64,000 bases of DNA from Gnomoniopsis sp. IMI 355080 (lineage: Eukaryota; Ascomycota; Sordariomycetes; Diaporthales; Gnomoniaceae), in NCBI GenBank assembly GCA_027946555.1, contig JAPEVC010000002.1, positions 186,001 through 250,000 on the forward strand, in the 5' to 3' direction. The notes beneath the pieces were generated by a model. That model was given only the letters and a program-made list of their open reading frames with translations. It was not told the origin of the DNA and did not search any database. A program made the translations under genes and the position numbers. Every line of letters begins with the position of its first letter. Position 1 is the first letter of the stretch. Below are positions 13,085-23,328 of the stretch, piece by piece.

Positions 13085-13907
13085 ATCATTTTAGTGACCG
13101 GAGCCACTAGAGGCATGATTTTGCAATAATACAATTTGCCGCCCGCAGAATACCTTCAGCAAAATTGATCATTGGTTGCCAATGCGTCGAGGCGGAAAGA
13201 CAGGCGCTTGAGCGACTCCGCCACTTTGACTTGAAAGCAGCTTTCGACACTTTCTAGATTGACATAGAAGGGAACAATAGTATTCTCAATGTCGTAAATG
13301 TCATGCCTGGGAGAAGTACGGAAAACTTGATGGTGAGCACATCCAGTTATATCTTTATCCACATTGACAGGAGCTGATCGGTCCTCCAGTCCTCATCAAT
13401 AACGCCGCTGGGGTCAGCCGGCCCAATTCTGAAAGCTTGGCAGATATTAGAGAGAACATATCATGGTCTTGAATAATGCAATCAATCAAGCGCGATTGTA
13501 ACTCGAGCATATTCAGATTTGCAGCGAAAGAGTGACTTTGCGCGAGTGATTGCAAGTAGACAGGTACGTCCTCGTCCACCAGGGTGAAGAACTGTAGTGT
13601 CTCAGCTGACGCAAGCTTAGCTTCCACCACCACAATTAGTTGCCTACAATGTCGCGAAAGCCAGTCTGAATATGTTGGCGCTGCTGCTTCAACATTGAGA
13701 CGAAGCTTAGATATCAGAAGATGCGAGAATTTGTTATTGGATGGTCAACCCAGGATTCACAGAACAAAGTTTCAAGAATTTTATAGGGACCAAAGAACCT
13801 TTAGACAGTGCCGAGGCATTCGTGCGACTGCTGGAGGCCGAAAAGAGAACGATTGCGGCAGGAACAGTCTGGGAATTGAGGAGAATCAGTTGAGGATTGT
13901 GCCTTGG
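13085..13907 (+). pseudogene. Decayed short-chain dehydrogenase/reductase
   Basis: A whole SDR can be followed in order but only by changing frame and passing stops. The nucleotide-binding motif VTGATRG is at 13094-13114 and a frame change follows at once. Next come SAKLIIGC (from about 13156), a TAG at 13255, and after another frame change EKYGKLD (13311-13331). LINNAAGV (13392-13415) is the usual LINNAG motif. YNVAKASLNML (13645-13677) carries the catalytic Tyr and Lys and is followed soon by TGA. VNPGFTEQSFKNFIGTKEPL starts at about 13743, and a last frame change after TVWE leads into ENQLRIVPW ending at about 13907. The span of 823 bases matches a full-length SDR of about 270 residues. 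One intron-like stretch (13333-13370, GTGAGC..GACAG) could explain one of the stops, but not the rest. A working gene is therefore unlikely. Confidence 0.85.
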
Positions 13908-14183
13908 TACAGAGTCAATGGTCCAAGAGTGCTTGTATTCGAGTGCCGAAATGATGCATTTCGATATCTCTCCCAAGACTGATCGAATCCTTGATTCTGG
14001 TTGTTCGCAACTCGGTGTGGCCCTTTGTGCATATAGACGTGTTTGATACGTTTTCCTTTCAGAGCCGCTTGATGGCGACGCGGCTTGTATGTCTTCAATT
14101 GCCTCTCATTCGTGCTGTCTAACGTTGTAGATGTAAAGCCGGGGATCGAGTCTTTATGCCCATCACTGCGTGTCCGATACAAT

Positions 14184-14569
14184 TTAGTGTTTCGTCTTCG
14201 ACTTTTCCTCAGCCTCTGCCTCCTCCATGAACTTCCTGTGGTATTGTCAGCGACTAGCGGATTGATGGACTCGTTCGCGTGTTATATACTTGATAAAGTC
14301 GGCCTCATCGGAGCTTGATGCGTTGATTGGCGGGGCCTGAGCAGGCTTGTTGCCGCCACCACGCAAAGCGAGAGCGGAGCCTCCAAAGAGAGCACCCAAG
14401 ACACCCATTGCGAGCTAAAAACGATCCAACATCAGCTTGAATGTATTCAATTGGGCGGCAAAAGGCATGCACAGCGTTGCGATCGCGGGATTTGGTGACC
14501 GGTCGGGGCGCGAGCACTCACGTAGTGGGAGCCGACCTTGGCGCCGAACACGGTGTAGTATTGGACCAT
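14184..14569 (-). CDS. Mitochondrial ATP synthase subunit K-like (ATP19 family)
   Basis: Three exons on the minus strand: 14522-14569, 14290-14414 and 14184-14235, with introns GTGAGT..TAG and GTATAT..CAG. They give a 74-residue protein starting MVQYYTVFGAKVGSHYLAMG. This matches the short subunit K of fungal F1Fo-ATP synthase: an N-terminal YYT-x-G segment, one hydrophobic span (LAMGVLGALFGGSALAL, residues 17-33), and a charged C-terminus (ADFIKKFMEEAEAEE). The subunit sits in the inner membrane at the enzyme dimer interface. The reading frame upstream of this ATG continues with a protein-like stretch (QRYPPQPDFFKAGPHQFVK) back to a TAA, so an extra 5' exon and a longer N-terminus are possible. 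It is head-to-head with the MTP18-type gene. Confidence 0.8.
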
Positions 14570-14986
14570 CTTGACGAATTGATGGGGACCGGCTTTGAAG
14601 AAGTCGGGCTGTGGAGGGTAACGTTGAAGAAGGGTGTCTTAATGATTGTCTGAGAGTCGAAAACGACGCAGCACGTTGAATTGACGAGCTCCGAATTTGC
14701 AAGTGCCTCAGGCCAACCTAGAACCCTTCGGAAGGACCCGCGTCGGTGCCCAGTGCCAGTACGGAGTGCCAGTGCTAACGTCCTCCAACTTAACCCCTGC
14801 CGCGTGGTGGAGCAGCGCTGAGATCTACCCGAGCTGTCCGGGGTAAACTTTGGTAAGTACGTCATTTTGCGACAATGGATTTTGGGGCTTCTGTCACGCA
14901 ACCCTCTTCGTCAAACTGTCACCAGCGATCCCACAACTCACCTTGTTCTCATTTCCGCAAGCTCGACTTCTCGAAAATCGGCCAAA
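14570..14986. promoter_or_regulatory. Divergent promoter between two mitochondrial membrane-protein genes
   Basis: Only 417 bases separate the two start codons, so both 5' leaders and promoters must lie here, unless the left gene has an extra upstream exon. No TATA box is obvious. CT-rich stretches precede the right-hand start codon. The claim rests on position alone. Confidence 0.5.
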
Positions 14987-16128
14987 ATGTGGTGGGGAAA
15001 AGGTTCAGACGACAAGGACTCCAAAGCTTCACCAGCACCCACGGGCAAGGAGACAAAAGCAACAGGCGCAGAGGCTTCAACAGATGCGAGGTACGACAGA
15101 TCCAAGACCGAGAATGGCGCCCCTGCACCAGCTTTCGACCCCAACAAGCTGCCGGAACGCCAGAAGCTTCCGCCTGCACTGCAGAAGATATTAGACAGGC
15201 AGGAAAAGGAAGAGAATTACTTCGACGAGCTTTATGACGGATAGTATGTTCCGTTCCGTGACGCTGCGATTGAGTCTCTCCTGATGCACCGATCTTTCGA
15301 ATGGCACCAATGTCTTCTAGGACAGGTGCCGCGAGATGGCTTCTTTTGGATGATCTTCCTATGCTCATCCCTTTAGCAGCCAGGTATAGAGACTTAACAG
15401 TTCGTGATCATGTTTCTAATCTCTTCGCTTCCAGTGCACCCGAGTCAACCGAATCCAACGTTCGTTTCGCCGGTTACGCCGCCCGTGCCCGCACCATCCT
15501 CTTAGCCGCCCACCGTTATGTTGCCTACACCTCAGATATCGGCGAATCATTTCGACCGGTAGCCCACCCTTGGCTCGTCCGGGGCGCATACGGCGTATCC
15601 TGGGCCTACATCATCGGCGACGTCTCAATTGAGGGCTACAAGGCATACTGGCACAACCAGCGCATTCTCAATCCGGGCCTGGAGCTTACACCGCGACAAA
15701 AAAAGTTGATTGGACTCCCGGATGCGGTACGCGACGCTGTAAAGTCAGACAAGGATGTCCACGCCCCCGCGCCAGGATCGATCTCGCCCCTTGAAGACTG
15801 GCGCACGGTGGTGGCGCAGAGAGCCATCTTCCAGAGCATTGCTAGTATGGGTTTACCTGCGTTTACGATCCACTCTGTAGTGAGGTATAGCGGACAAGCG
15901 CTGAAGGGAGTAAAGAACAAGACAATACGGACCTGGGGTCCGATTGGCCTGGGACTGGCCGTCGTGCCCTTCTTACCGACGTTGTTCGATGAGCCTGTGG
16001 AGAGTGCGACGGAGTGGGTTTTCCACAAGGGCTTCGAGATGTTCGGCGGCAAAGAGTACGTGGGCGACGCGCCTACTACGGGCAGAGAGAAGGCGTTGAT
16101 CAAGAAACCCAAGGAGAAAGAGTTGTGA
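14987..16128 (+). CDS. Mitochondrial fission process protein 1 (MTP18/Mtfp1 family)
   Basis: Two exons, 14987-15243 and 15435-16128. The 191-base intron starts GTATGT and ends TTCCAG, and splicing restores the family sequence DGYAPESTESNVRFAGYAAR. The protein has 316 residues. The first 85 are charged and low in hydrophobics. From about 90 on is the MTP18 domain, with TSDIGESFRPVAHPWLVRGA, YGVSWAYIIGDV and a C-terminal hydrophobic pair (FQSIASMGLPAFTIHS, GPIGLGLAVVPFLPTLFD). In animals the family acts at the mitochondrial inner membrane and influences fission; the fungal role is less known. The start MWWGKGSDDK is chosen because the sequence before it in the same frame looks like leader and is not conserved in style. 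It shares its promoter with the ATP synthase subunit K-like gene. Confidence 0.9.
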
Positions 16129-16713
16129 GGAGAGTACATACAGGCCAGAGGCAATCGCTTGTGGGTAATCAGTGATGGTTTCGTCTTTTGGAGAGTTACT
16201 TAGTTGCCGAGCGACAGTTCCCTGATAAGATGCTCCCCTTTACATTTTGACGGAATTTGATGTACAGAACATCACACCTCACACCTCATACCACTTAAAC
16301 TCTGCTATTTGCGTGTTTAGAGTACAGAAAAAGCACTTGTATGTTACATCTGAGTGTCGCTATAATCAGAGGCACCAGGAACAATAATGTTGCACTCAAA
16401 GTAACATACGACATGCCATAAGATGCCATAAGAGGTATTGTCCAAATGATGAAATAAACACGAACTTTCAAGGTTACTGTCCAGGCTATCGTCGTTGTGC
16501 GACAGCTTCCCGGTACCTGACCCTACAATAGCTTTCGTTGAAGTTGTCAACGACCGGTCCCTTTGTGATCTATGAAATCATGCAATTTATCTCCAAGTAA
16601 TCGCTAGTATGATCGCCGTGGTATCTCAAATGATGCTCCTGTCCTTGCCGCCAACGCCCAAAAAGTCGAATGCTAATGCAAATTCCTCACTCGTCATCAT
16701 CCCAAACACCATT
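16129..16713. other. Convergent intergenic region
   Basis: This is the 3' meeting point of the MTP18-type gene and the AN1 zinc-finger gene. It is AT-richer than the flanks, as expected of 3' untranslated sequence. No gene was seen. Confidence 0.6.
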
Positions 16714-17658
16714 TCAAGCCTCTATTAGGTCAGGAGTCGAGGGACCAATGCCTCTCAGAAGCACAATGGTGTTCCCCGACGTAAGGGCAGTTCCCACTTT
16801 CTCGCTGAACTCCAATACCCGACCTCCCTCCACATGAAAGACCCTTAATTTATCCTGCTCCCTGTTGGACTGATTGTTGATGTTCTCAATCTGAAGATTC
16901 TTTGCTGCGGCGTCCAACACCCTGCCGATCACCCAGTCCTTGGAGTAATAGAATTTGCCCTTAGGAATCTTCGCCGTGGTTGTAGCAGCCTCAGCTTCCA
17001 CGTACAAATACACGCGTTTCTCCGCGGCCAATTTATCATCACCCTTCGCCGTCTTCTTCAAGTCATTCACGGCCACGATCCGCTGCGACGCAGACGTTGG
17101 CTTCGCCTTAGGAAGCGCACGCCCCGCCGCCTCTTTCCGCTCGCTGATCCAGGCCTTGAAATTCCCAAAGGCCTTGCTGGCCTGTGCCTTGGCGTTGACA
17201 CCCGGCCGCGCGCCTATCGGGGTCAATTTGTCGCATGCGTGGTCCTCTTCCAATCGGTGCTTTAGGCAGTAGTCCCGGTTACATCGCGTGCAATGTACGC
17301 CCGGCACGAGACTTGTCCCTATTGTCGTCTTGCAGCTGGGCGAGGCGCAGTCTTTCTGCGACACCAAGTCGCGCATCGTCTTGTCGCCACCAATGCTGTA
17401 TTTTGCCTGGTTGGCGAGGCGCTTGCGCTCGGCCCAAGCGCCCGCGTTGGTGCATTTGTGGGCGTCTTCAGTGCGGTGGTCAAGGCAGAAGGTGTGCTCA
17501 CACGAGAGGCATTTGAAGGGGAGGAAGTCGAGCTGGTTGCAGTAGGATGCCTCGCAATGCTTACCGACGAGCGTGGCGTCGGCGTATTGCGAGCGGTCGA
17601 CAGTGGTAGCCATTTTCACGTAGGATGTATCGTCGGGATTAGGTGGATCGGACGCCAT
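16714..17658 (-). CDS. AN1-type zinc-finger protein with ubiquitin-like C-terminus (Cuz1/ZFAND1-like)
   Basis: A single exon of 314 residues. Two AN1 zinc fingers follow one another: residues about 34-75 (C-x4-C, then FKCLSCEHTFCLDHR and HKC) and about 104-141 (C-x4-C, then VHCTRCNRDYCLKHR and HAC). A basic linker follows. Residues about 215-305 look like a ubiquitin-like fold (VYLYVEAEA, FYYSKDWVIGRVLDAAAKNL, TIVLLRGIG). Two AN1 fingers with a C-terminal UBL-like domain is the layout of yeast Cuz1 and human ZFAND1, which link Cdc48/p97 and the proteasome in arsenite stress. The same role here is inferred from layout. The N-terminal 15 residues before MATTVDRSQY may be non-coding; a second ATG is at codon 16. 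It is divergent from Rad4. Confidence 0.9.
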   Translation of the reverse strand: MASDPPNPDDTSYVKMATTVDRSQYADATLVGKHCEASYCNQLDFLPFKCLSCEHTFCLDHRTEDAHKCTNAGAWAERKRLANQAKYSIGGDKTMRDLVSQKDCASPSCKTTIGTSLVPGVHCTRCNRDYCLKHRLEEDHACDKLTPIGARPGVNAKAQASKAFGNFKAWISERKEAAGRALPKAKPTSASQRIVAVNDLKKTAKGDDKLAAEKRVYLYVEAEAATTTAKIPKGKFYYSKDWVIGRVLDAAAKNLQIENINNQSNREQDKLRVFHVEGGRVLEFSEKVGTALTSGNTIVLLRGIGPSTPDLIEA

Positions 17659-18514
17659 ATTGGAAAGGAGGGGGGGGGCGATGGTGGTCGACTCCAGGTA
17701 TTTATGTGTGTTGGTGGAATAAGGGCGACACCCGAGAGGCAGACACGCGCACGTAATTCTGTCGGATTAGAAATGTTGTCGAAGGCGAAGCTGGTGGCCC
17801 AGGCCGAGGACGAGGCCGGCAGTGAAGGAGAGGCAAGGCTGCTGACACACACGTAAGATGCCCCTGGAAGCTTCGACGTCGGTGCCAAGGACGCCCCTGT
17901 CTCACTTGCAGGGCTGATTTATCGATTGAGCAACGGCTAAGATTGGGTAGATTTTGACTCAAAATGGTGACGGGTCCAAGCAACCAAAACGATGATAATT
18001 GCGCAGATTATGACTTCAAACATTTCCTCGAGTTTAGTTTGCGACGACGTTGAATTCGGAGGTGTTCAGCTCGCCCTGCTGAGGCTAGCCGAGGTGGCAT
18101 TTTCTATAGCCGATTCGCCAAGAGCACTTGAACGTTTTTCAAACACAATGGAACAAAGATATCTCTGGAAGGTGTACAGATCATGCTCTAGGCATACTCA
18201 GAACTATGCATATATTTCATGGGTTCAAAAAATGAATTTTTGGACGGGATTATCGGAATTATTCCAGTCAACAGACCTTCATTGCTTGCATGTAGCTGCA
18301 GTTTTGGTCTCACGTGGCAACGCGCCAGACGCGTTGAGACTATCTCAGATAAAGTTCCCGTTTCCCGTGAATCGATGACGTCTCTCTTGATTGACAGGGG
18401 CAATTTAACAACTTCACCCCGAACCAACACAAAATGCCTTCCAAGGCATGTTTGGCCATGACCACACGTCCAGTACACAAGGCCGCATCTGCGTGATCGA
18501 ATGCGCCTGTCATC
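17659..18514. other. Divergent intergenic region (AN1 gene / Rad4)
   Basis: This holds the promoters of both flanking genes. A plus-strand open frame of 128 codons (17992-18378) is intact but resembles nothing known and overlaps the expected promoter of Rad4, so it is not called as a gene. A run of nine Gs lies near 17670, just upstream of the AN1 gene start. Confidence 0.5.
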
Positions 18515-21500
18515 ATGCCACCACACGTCCCCCGCAAAAGGCTGCGGGAGGACTCCCCGGAAAGAGACCAGAACGGCCCCAAAAAGAAAGGCAAAGCAGC
18601 CGCGGTTACCGCACCACCTAGAAAAGCCACTTTATATGACGATCTTGATGCAACAGTCTCGCCCAAGGCCAAGGCCAAGGCACGTCAGCAATTGCTCGAG
18701 AGCGACGACGAAAGCAGCTCTTTGACGTCTCTTTCCGATGCCGACTTTGAGGATGTGCCAGCCGGCAAGAAACAGTGGTTCGAAAAAGATGTCGCCGACG
18801 AAGATGAGGATGAGGATATGGAATTTGAAGATGTCACTCGCCCAACGACTTTAGCACCCCAGCAGATGGGTGAAAACCTGGAATTGACCCTGTCACATAT
18901 CCCTACTGCATCCTACACAGATTTCGGCGGCAAGAGAGGCCCGTCTAAGAATGAGCGTCACATTCGCTCTGTCACCCATTGCATGCACGTTCAATACCTC
19001 ATGTGGCACAACGCTGTACGGAATGGCTGGCTGTGCGATCCGGTGGTTCAAGGCATCATGCTCTCGCACTTGCCGCTGGGAATGTGGGACGAAATCGAGC
19101 GGTTCAGACGGAACAGTGGTCTCGAAGCAGGTAGAGCCAACACCAAGACATCGACGAAAGGTACCAAAGCCAAGACCAAGACTGATGTGAATGGCAAGGG
19201 AAAGGGGACTGGGCGGGATTGGGGTGCTGCGGAGAGATTGGAGAAGGGTGCTGTTGACCTGAGCTTTGGTGACCCTCTATTTCGACTGTTGAGAGCGCTC
19301 TCGGCGTGGTGGCGGAAGAGATACCGGATCACGGCACCCGGTATCCGCAAGATTGGGTACATGGACACCCGACGCTGCACGAACCTGATCAAGGGCTACA
19401 AGCAGGGCGGAACAAATCCTGGACGATACGGGGAGTGCATATCTAGTTTGGAATGGTTCCGTTTGCGAGCACAGGAGTGTGTTGGGAGCCGTGATGTTGG
19501 TGCGCAGCTCTTTACAGCACTTCTCAGAGCCATTGGCCTCGAAGCTCGTATGGTCGCAAACTTGCAGCCAGTCGGGTTTGGCTTCACAAAGTTTGAGGAG
19601 GCGGATGAAGAGAAGCAACACAAAGAATACTCTGCAACAACGCCCAGCAAAACTGACGGGACGGTCAAGGAAGCGAAAAGGGGGTCCACCAAGCCAGCGA
19701 GGACTACACAAAAGACAACCAGGGCAAAGGCAAAGAAACCGTCAGGCGCGCCACCCCGATCACTTCGACAGAAGGGACGAGATAGCCAAAGAACGAAACC
19801 CGATGAGTCTGAAGACGATGATCTGGAGCTCTCTGATAGTGATGATGCTTCCGTCGTTGAGATACCGCCGTTGAAAAGGTCAAAAATCAGCAACTCGGTC
19901 AAGTTTGATAAGGACATGGAGTATCCTCACTACTGGTCGGAGGTCCTTTCGCCTGCCACGCACAAATATGTTCCCGTCGATTCTATAGTGAAGAACGTTG
20001 TTGGGACGAACCGAGAGCTCATCGAGTCTTTCGAACCGCGTGGCGCCAAGGCTGATAAAGCCAAGCAAGTGATGGCCTATGTCGTTGGATTTTCTGAGGA
20101 CGGATCGGCCAAAGATGTCACCGTCAGATATCTCAAAGGACAACTCTTTCCAGGGAGAGCGAAGGGTATGAGGATGCCCCTCGAGAAAATACCAGTCTAC
20201 AACAAGAACGGCAAAATTAAGCGCTACGATTACTTTGATTGGTTCAAGTCGGTCATGCGAGGCTACACTAGAGGCGGAGAGAACTATCCTCTGACTGACA
20301 TTGACTATGACGAGGAATCTACAGACCTCAAACCCGCGCAGCCTCAGAAAAAGGAGGTGAAGGAGGGCGAAGAAACTCTTCAGTATTACAAGCAGTCCAA
20401 GGAATTTGTACTGGCTCGTCACCTCAAACGTGAAGAGGCACTGTTGCCCGACGCGGAACCTGTGAAGGTCTTCAAGAACAAGACCAAGGGCAAGAAGGGC
20501 GAACCCGAGGAAGAACCTGTCTACCTCCGCAAAGATGTTGTTCAAGTCAAGAGTGAGGAGACATGGCACAAGCAAGGCCGAGCGCCGAAGCCAGGAGTTC
20601 AGCCGCGCAAGCATGCTCCCTACCGAGCTGCCACGACCAACAGGAGACGTGAGCTTGCCGAAGCAGAGGCTTTGGCTGGACGAAAAGTTCTGCAAGGGCT
20701 TTACAGCATCGACCAGACAGACTGGATCATCCCGCCGCCCATACAAGATGGTGTAATTCCCAAGAATCAGTACGGCAACATAGACCTCTTTGTGGAGCAC
20801 ATGTTACCTGAAGGCGCAGCCCATGTGCCATACAGAGGGGCGACGCGTGTATGCAAACGACTGGAGATTGACTTTGCAGAAGCAGTAGTTGATTTTGAAT
20901 TTGGCCACCGCATGGCTGTACCTGTTATTCAGGGCGTAGTAATCGCAGAGGAGCACTTTGACAAAGTCATGGAGGAGCTCGCCAAGGACGAGGCTGAGAA
21001 GAAGCGCAAAGAGGACGAGAAGCGCCGAAAGGCTGTCATTGCCATGTGGAGGAGACTTCTTATGGGCATGCGCATCCGGGAGAGAATACGGAAGGAATAT
21101 GGCGACGCCAAGGAAGATGAGTCGTACAACGTTTTTGGGCAGAGTCGGGATCAGTCCGACATACCCATGGAGGAACCCGGAAATGACGAGGAGATGGCTG
21201 GTGGTTTCCTGCCAGAGGGCTACGAGGATGAAGATCAAGATCACGAGGACGATAAAGGCGCTCTGCGCAAGTCGAGTTTCTTCGCGGCGACTTTTGATGA
21301 CGAGGAGGATGGCGACGATGGCGACGATGGTCTTGTAGTCGAGGATGGGCAAACCAACACGTCAACCTTGCCGCCTCCAAGTCCAGACGCAATCACTGAG
21401 CCAACTGCCTCGGAAATGGGAGAGGAACCGTCTAGACGTAGGAAGAGACCGGTTGCTCCATCTACTCACGAGGAGGACGAAGGCGACGAGGAGGAGGATG

Positions 21501-21538
21501 AAGACATGGATGACGACGAATCCGATTACGAGGAATGA
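18515..21538 (+). CDS. rad4: DNA repair protein Rad4 (XPC homologue)
   Basis: An uninterrupted reading frame of 1007 residues. It encodes the Rad4/XPC damage sensor that starts global-genome nucleotide excision repair in the nucleus, normally with Rad23. The transglutaminase-like fold spans about residues 130-360 (LEWFRLRAQECVGSRDVGAQ, RAIGLEARMVANLQPVGF) and resumes at YPHYWSEVLSPATHKYVPVD. Beta-hairpin domains BHD1-3 follow: EFVLARHLKREEALLP, DWIIPPPIQDGVIPKNQYGN, then NIDLFVEHMLPEGAAHVPYR and KRLEIDFAEAVVDFEFGHRM. Both tails are acidic and disordered, the last 35 residues almost wholly Asp/Glu. Two basic stretches (around residues 15-55 and 390-440) could carry nuclear localisation signals. 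The absence of introns in a 3-kb gene is unusual for this window. Start MPPHVPRKRLRED is the first in-frame ATG. Confidence 0.96.
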   Translation: MPPHVPRKRLREDSPERDQNGPKKKGKAAAVTAPPRKATLYDDLDATVSPKAKAKARQQLLESDDESSSLTSLSDADFEDVPAGKKQWFEKDVADEDEDEDMEFEDVTRPTTLAPQQMGENLELTLSHIPTASYTDFGGKRGPSKNERHIRSVTHCMHVQYLMWHNAVRNGWLCDPVVQGIMLSHLPLGMWDEIERFRRNSGLEAGRANTKTSTKGTKAKTKTDVNGKGKGTGRDWGAAERLEKGAVDLSFGDPLFRLLRALSAWWRKRYRITAPGIRKIGYMDTRRCTNLIKGYKQGGTNPGRYGECISSLEWFRLRAQECVGSRDVGAQLFTALLRAIGLEARMVANLQPVGFGFTKFEEADEEKQHKEYSATTPSKTDGTVKEAKRGSTKPARTTQKTTRAKAKKPSGAPPRSLRQKGRDSQRTKPDESEDDDLELSDSDDASVVEIPPLKRSKISNSVKFDKDMEYPHYWSEVLSPATHKYVPVDSIVKNVVGTNRELIESFEPRGAKADKAKQVMAYVVGFSEDGSAKDVTVRYLKGQLFPGRAKGMRMPLEKIPVYNKNGKIKRYDYFDWFKSVMRGYTRGGENYPLTDIDYDEESTDLKPAQPQKKEVKEGEETLQYYKQSKEFVLARHLKREEALLPDAEPVKVFKNKTKGKKGEPEEEPVYLRKDVVQVKSEETWHKQGRAPKPGVQPRKHAPYRAATTNRRRELAEAEALAGRKVLQGLYSIDQTDWIIPPPIQDGVIPKNQYGNIDLFVEHMLPEGAAHVPYRGATRVCKRLEIDFAEAVVDFEFGHRMAVPVIQGVVIAEEHFDKVMEELAKDEAEKKRKEDEKRRKAVIAMWRRLLMGMRIRERIRKEYGDAKEDESYNVFGQSRDQSDIPMEEPGNDEEMAGGFLPEGYEDEDQDHEDDKGALRKSSFFAATFDDEEDGDDGDDGLVVEDGQTNTSTLPPPSPDAITEPTASEMGEEPSRRRKRPVAPSTHEEDEGDEEEDEDMDDDESDYEE

Positions 21539-23328
21539 TATAGCCTGGGTAGTGAAGTATCAGTCACTTGGGCCATGTCTAAGCCAATGATGCTACAGGA
21601 CCTATAAGAATTTGACAGTGATACTGTGCCCCTTTCCTTTTTATCCTCATCTCTTTTCTCCATTAGACTTTTGACTTCCCTTCCCGTATTGGCATATGTT
21701 GTCCAATGCTATATTATTCCGTGTTGTTCACGTGGGAGCTGTCGAATATGATATGCACAAAGTCAAACATTCCGCGTTGATTTAGACTCCAGAGAGTCAG
21801 GATAGCACATTGCGGGGCTGCTTGCGTCTGCACCACTCAGCAATCATCGTAATACCTTCGTGGGTACATAGTCGCAAGTTCTCACTCCTGTTCCTCTGCA
21901 TCAACCCACATTGTCCCCATGGACCGGTCCAAAATTCTGGATCATCCCATATTGATAAGCAGGGGCTTCTTCTGCACAGCGGGAACGAACTGCTCCTGGG
22001 GACTGACTGCTTGTGAATTGGGGAAAAGCATGTATGGGTGGCACGGACCACGTGGGACGTGAGCAAGGATGCGATCGGAGCATTTGTGTGGAACCACGAT
22101 TGACATGCGCGAATCTGACCCAACTCAAACACAGGCACTTTTGTGTTTGGCTTGGTCTCCATCCCATCTCTCCAGCTTTTGGAGGCTCGGGAGACGCCGT
22201 CGGAGCCCGTTGGTCTGCAGGCTGAAGCGCCAACAACCGCCGGTTGCTTCTGCCCGCTTTGGAGACTGAACTACCTACAACGCGACCTTCTTGCACAAGG
22301 CCTTGGAAATCACCTGGACAGAGAGCAACGTGACACGAGCAGGCGAAGACGAGCCAGTTTTTGAATGCATATTGCTGCCTTTTTTTGATTGATGAGCGTT
22401 TGAACGCACACAGAGACAGACATACACTCACCCACTCATACTCACTCACATGAACCTTTTCCCCCGCAGCCCACCAACCAAAAGAGACTAGGAAAGCACA
22501 GGTGCGTACCTAAGTAGGCGGCCAGGTAGACAAGGCTGACGGTCTCTGGACGTGCGCTAGGTGGGGTGCTAACGGGAGAAGACCATCCCGATTGTGCTTT
22601 GGAGATAGATTTGCCTCTAGGCTCTGGTGGGTTTGGTACGGAGCTGTCAAGTGTTAAATGCTTTCTATTGTTCAGGTTAAGGTTGAAGCTGGTTCAGGTA
22701 AGCCGATTTGCGAAGAGGGCTGCAGGCGTCGAGCTGAGCCGCGGCGCGAGTGAATAAGAGACAGTATGCCTCGTTGGTATGACCTCAGCTATCAGCACCA
22801 AACATCTCCTCTTCTTGTCGTTCGGGTGGTACCCTCAAGGCTCAGGTAAGCCTCGTTTCTTTCTTGCCTTGAATGCAGCAACATCTTTCTTTCTTCCTTT
22901 CTCCCACGCAAAGCCCCTTGCGTCTCTCCGTTACCTTTTCAGTCTCCTCTTCTTGGTGCGTTTCCCCGCCAGCCGTTGGTGGTTCTGGCGTGTCTGAAGT
23001 TTCGGATAGTCTGTAGCGGGCAGTCAAAAGGGCTTGTCCACCAGATGCCCCCAAACAGGACGGCTACAAGAACTCAGACTCCAACCTCTGTATTCCCTTC
23101 TTCCTTCTTCTATTCCTTCTCTGTGAATGGGAAAGGGGACCTCGACTGGCAAGGCCGTTTTGTCGTAGTCTCTCACAGTGGCTGTGGATAGTAGCTTCAG
23201 AGCTCCATCAGATTCGTTTGTCAAAGCTCCTCCTCCATGCCAGACTTACTTCATGATCGCGTATATGCACTAGCCCCAACACTTTGACTCCCAACGTCAT
23301 CGGTGTCTGAACCATTACATCTGACCTT
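21539..23328. other. 1.8-kb intergenic region
   Basis: No gene was found. The first part is the AT-rich 3' flank of Rad4. The stretch from about 22800 to 23320 is pyrimidine-rich, typical of a promoter and long 5' leader for the following RBR ligase gene. Confidence 0.55.

Noticed and set aside
17992..18378. A 128-codon plus-strand frame between the AN1 gene and Rad4
   Set aside because: No recognisable domain, and it occupies the likely Rad4 promoter. Left out without transcript evidence.
19880..20800. A 306-codon minus-strand frame opposite Rad4
   Set aside because: It is an antisense shadow of the highly conserved Rad4 coding sequence.
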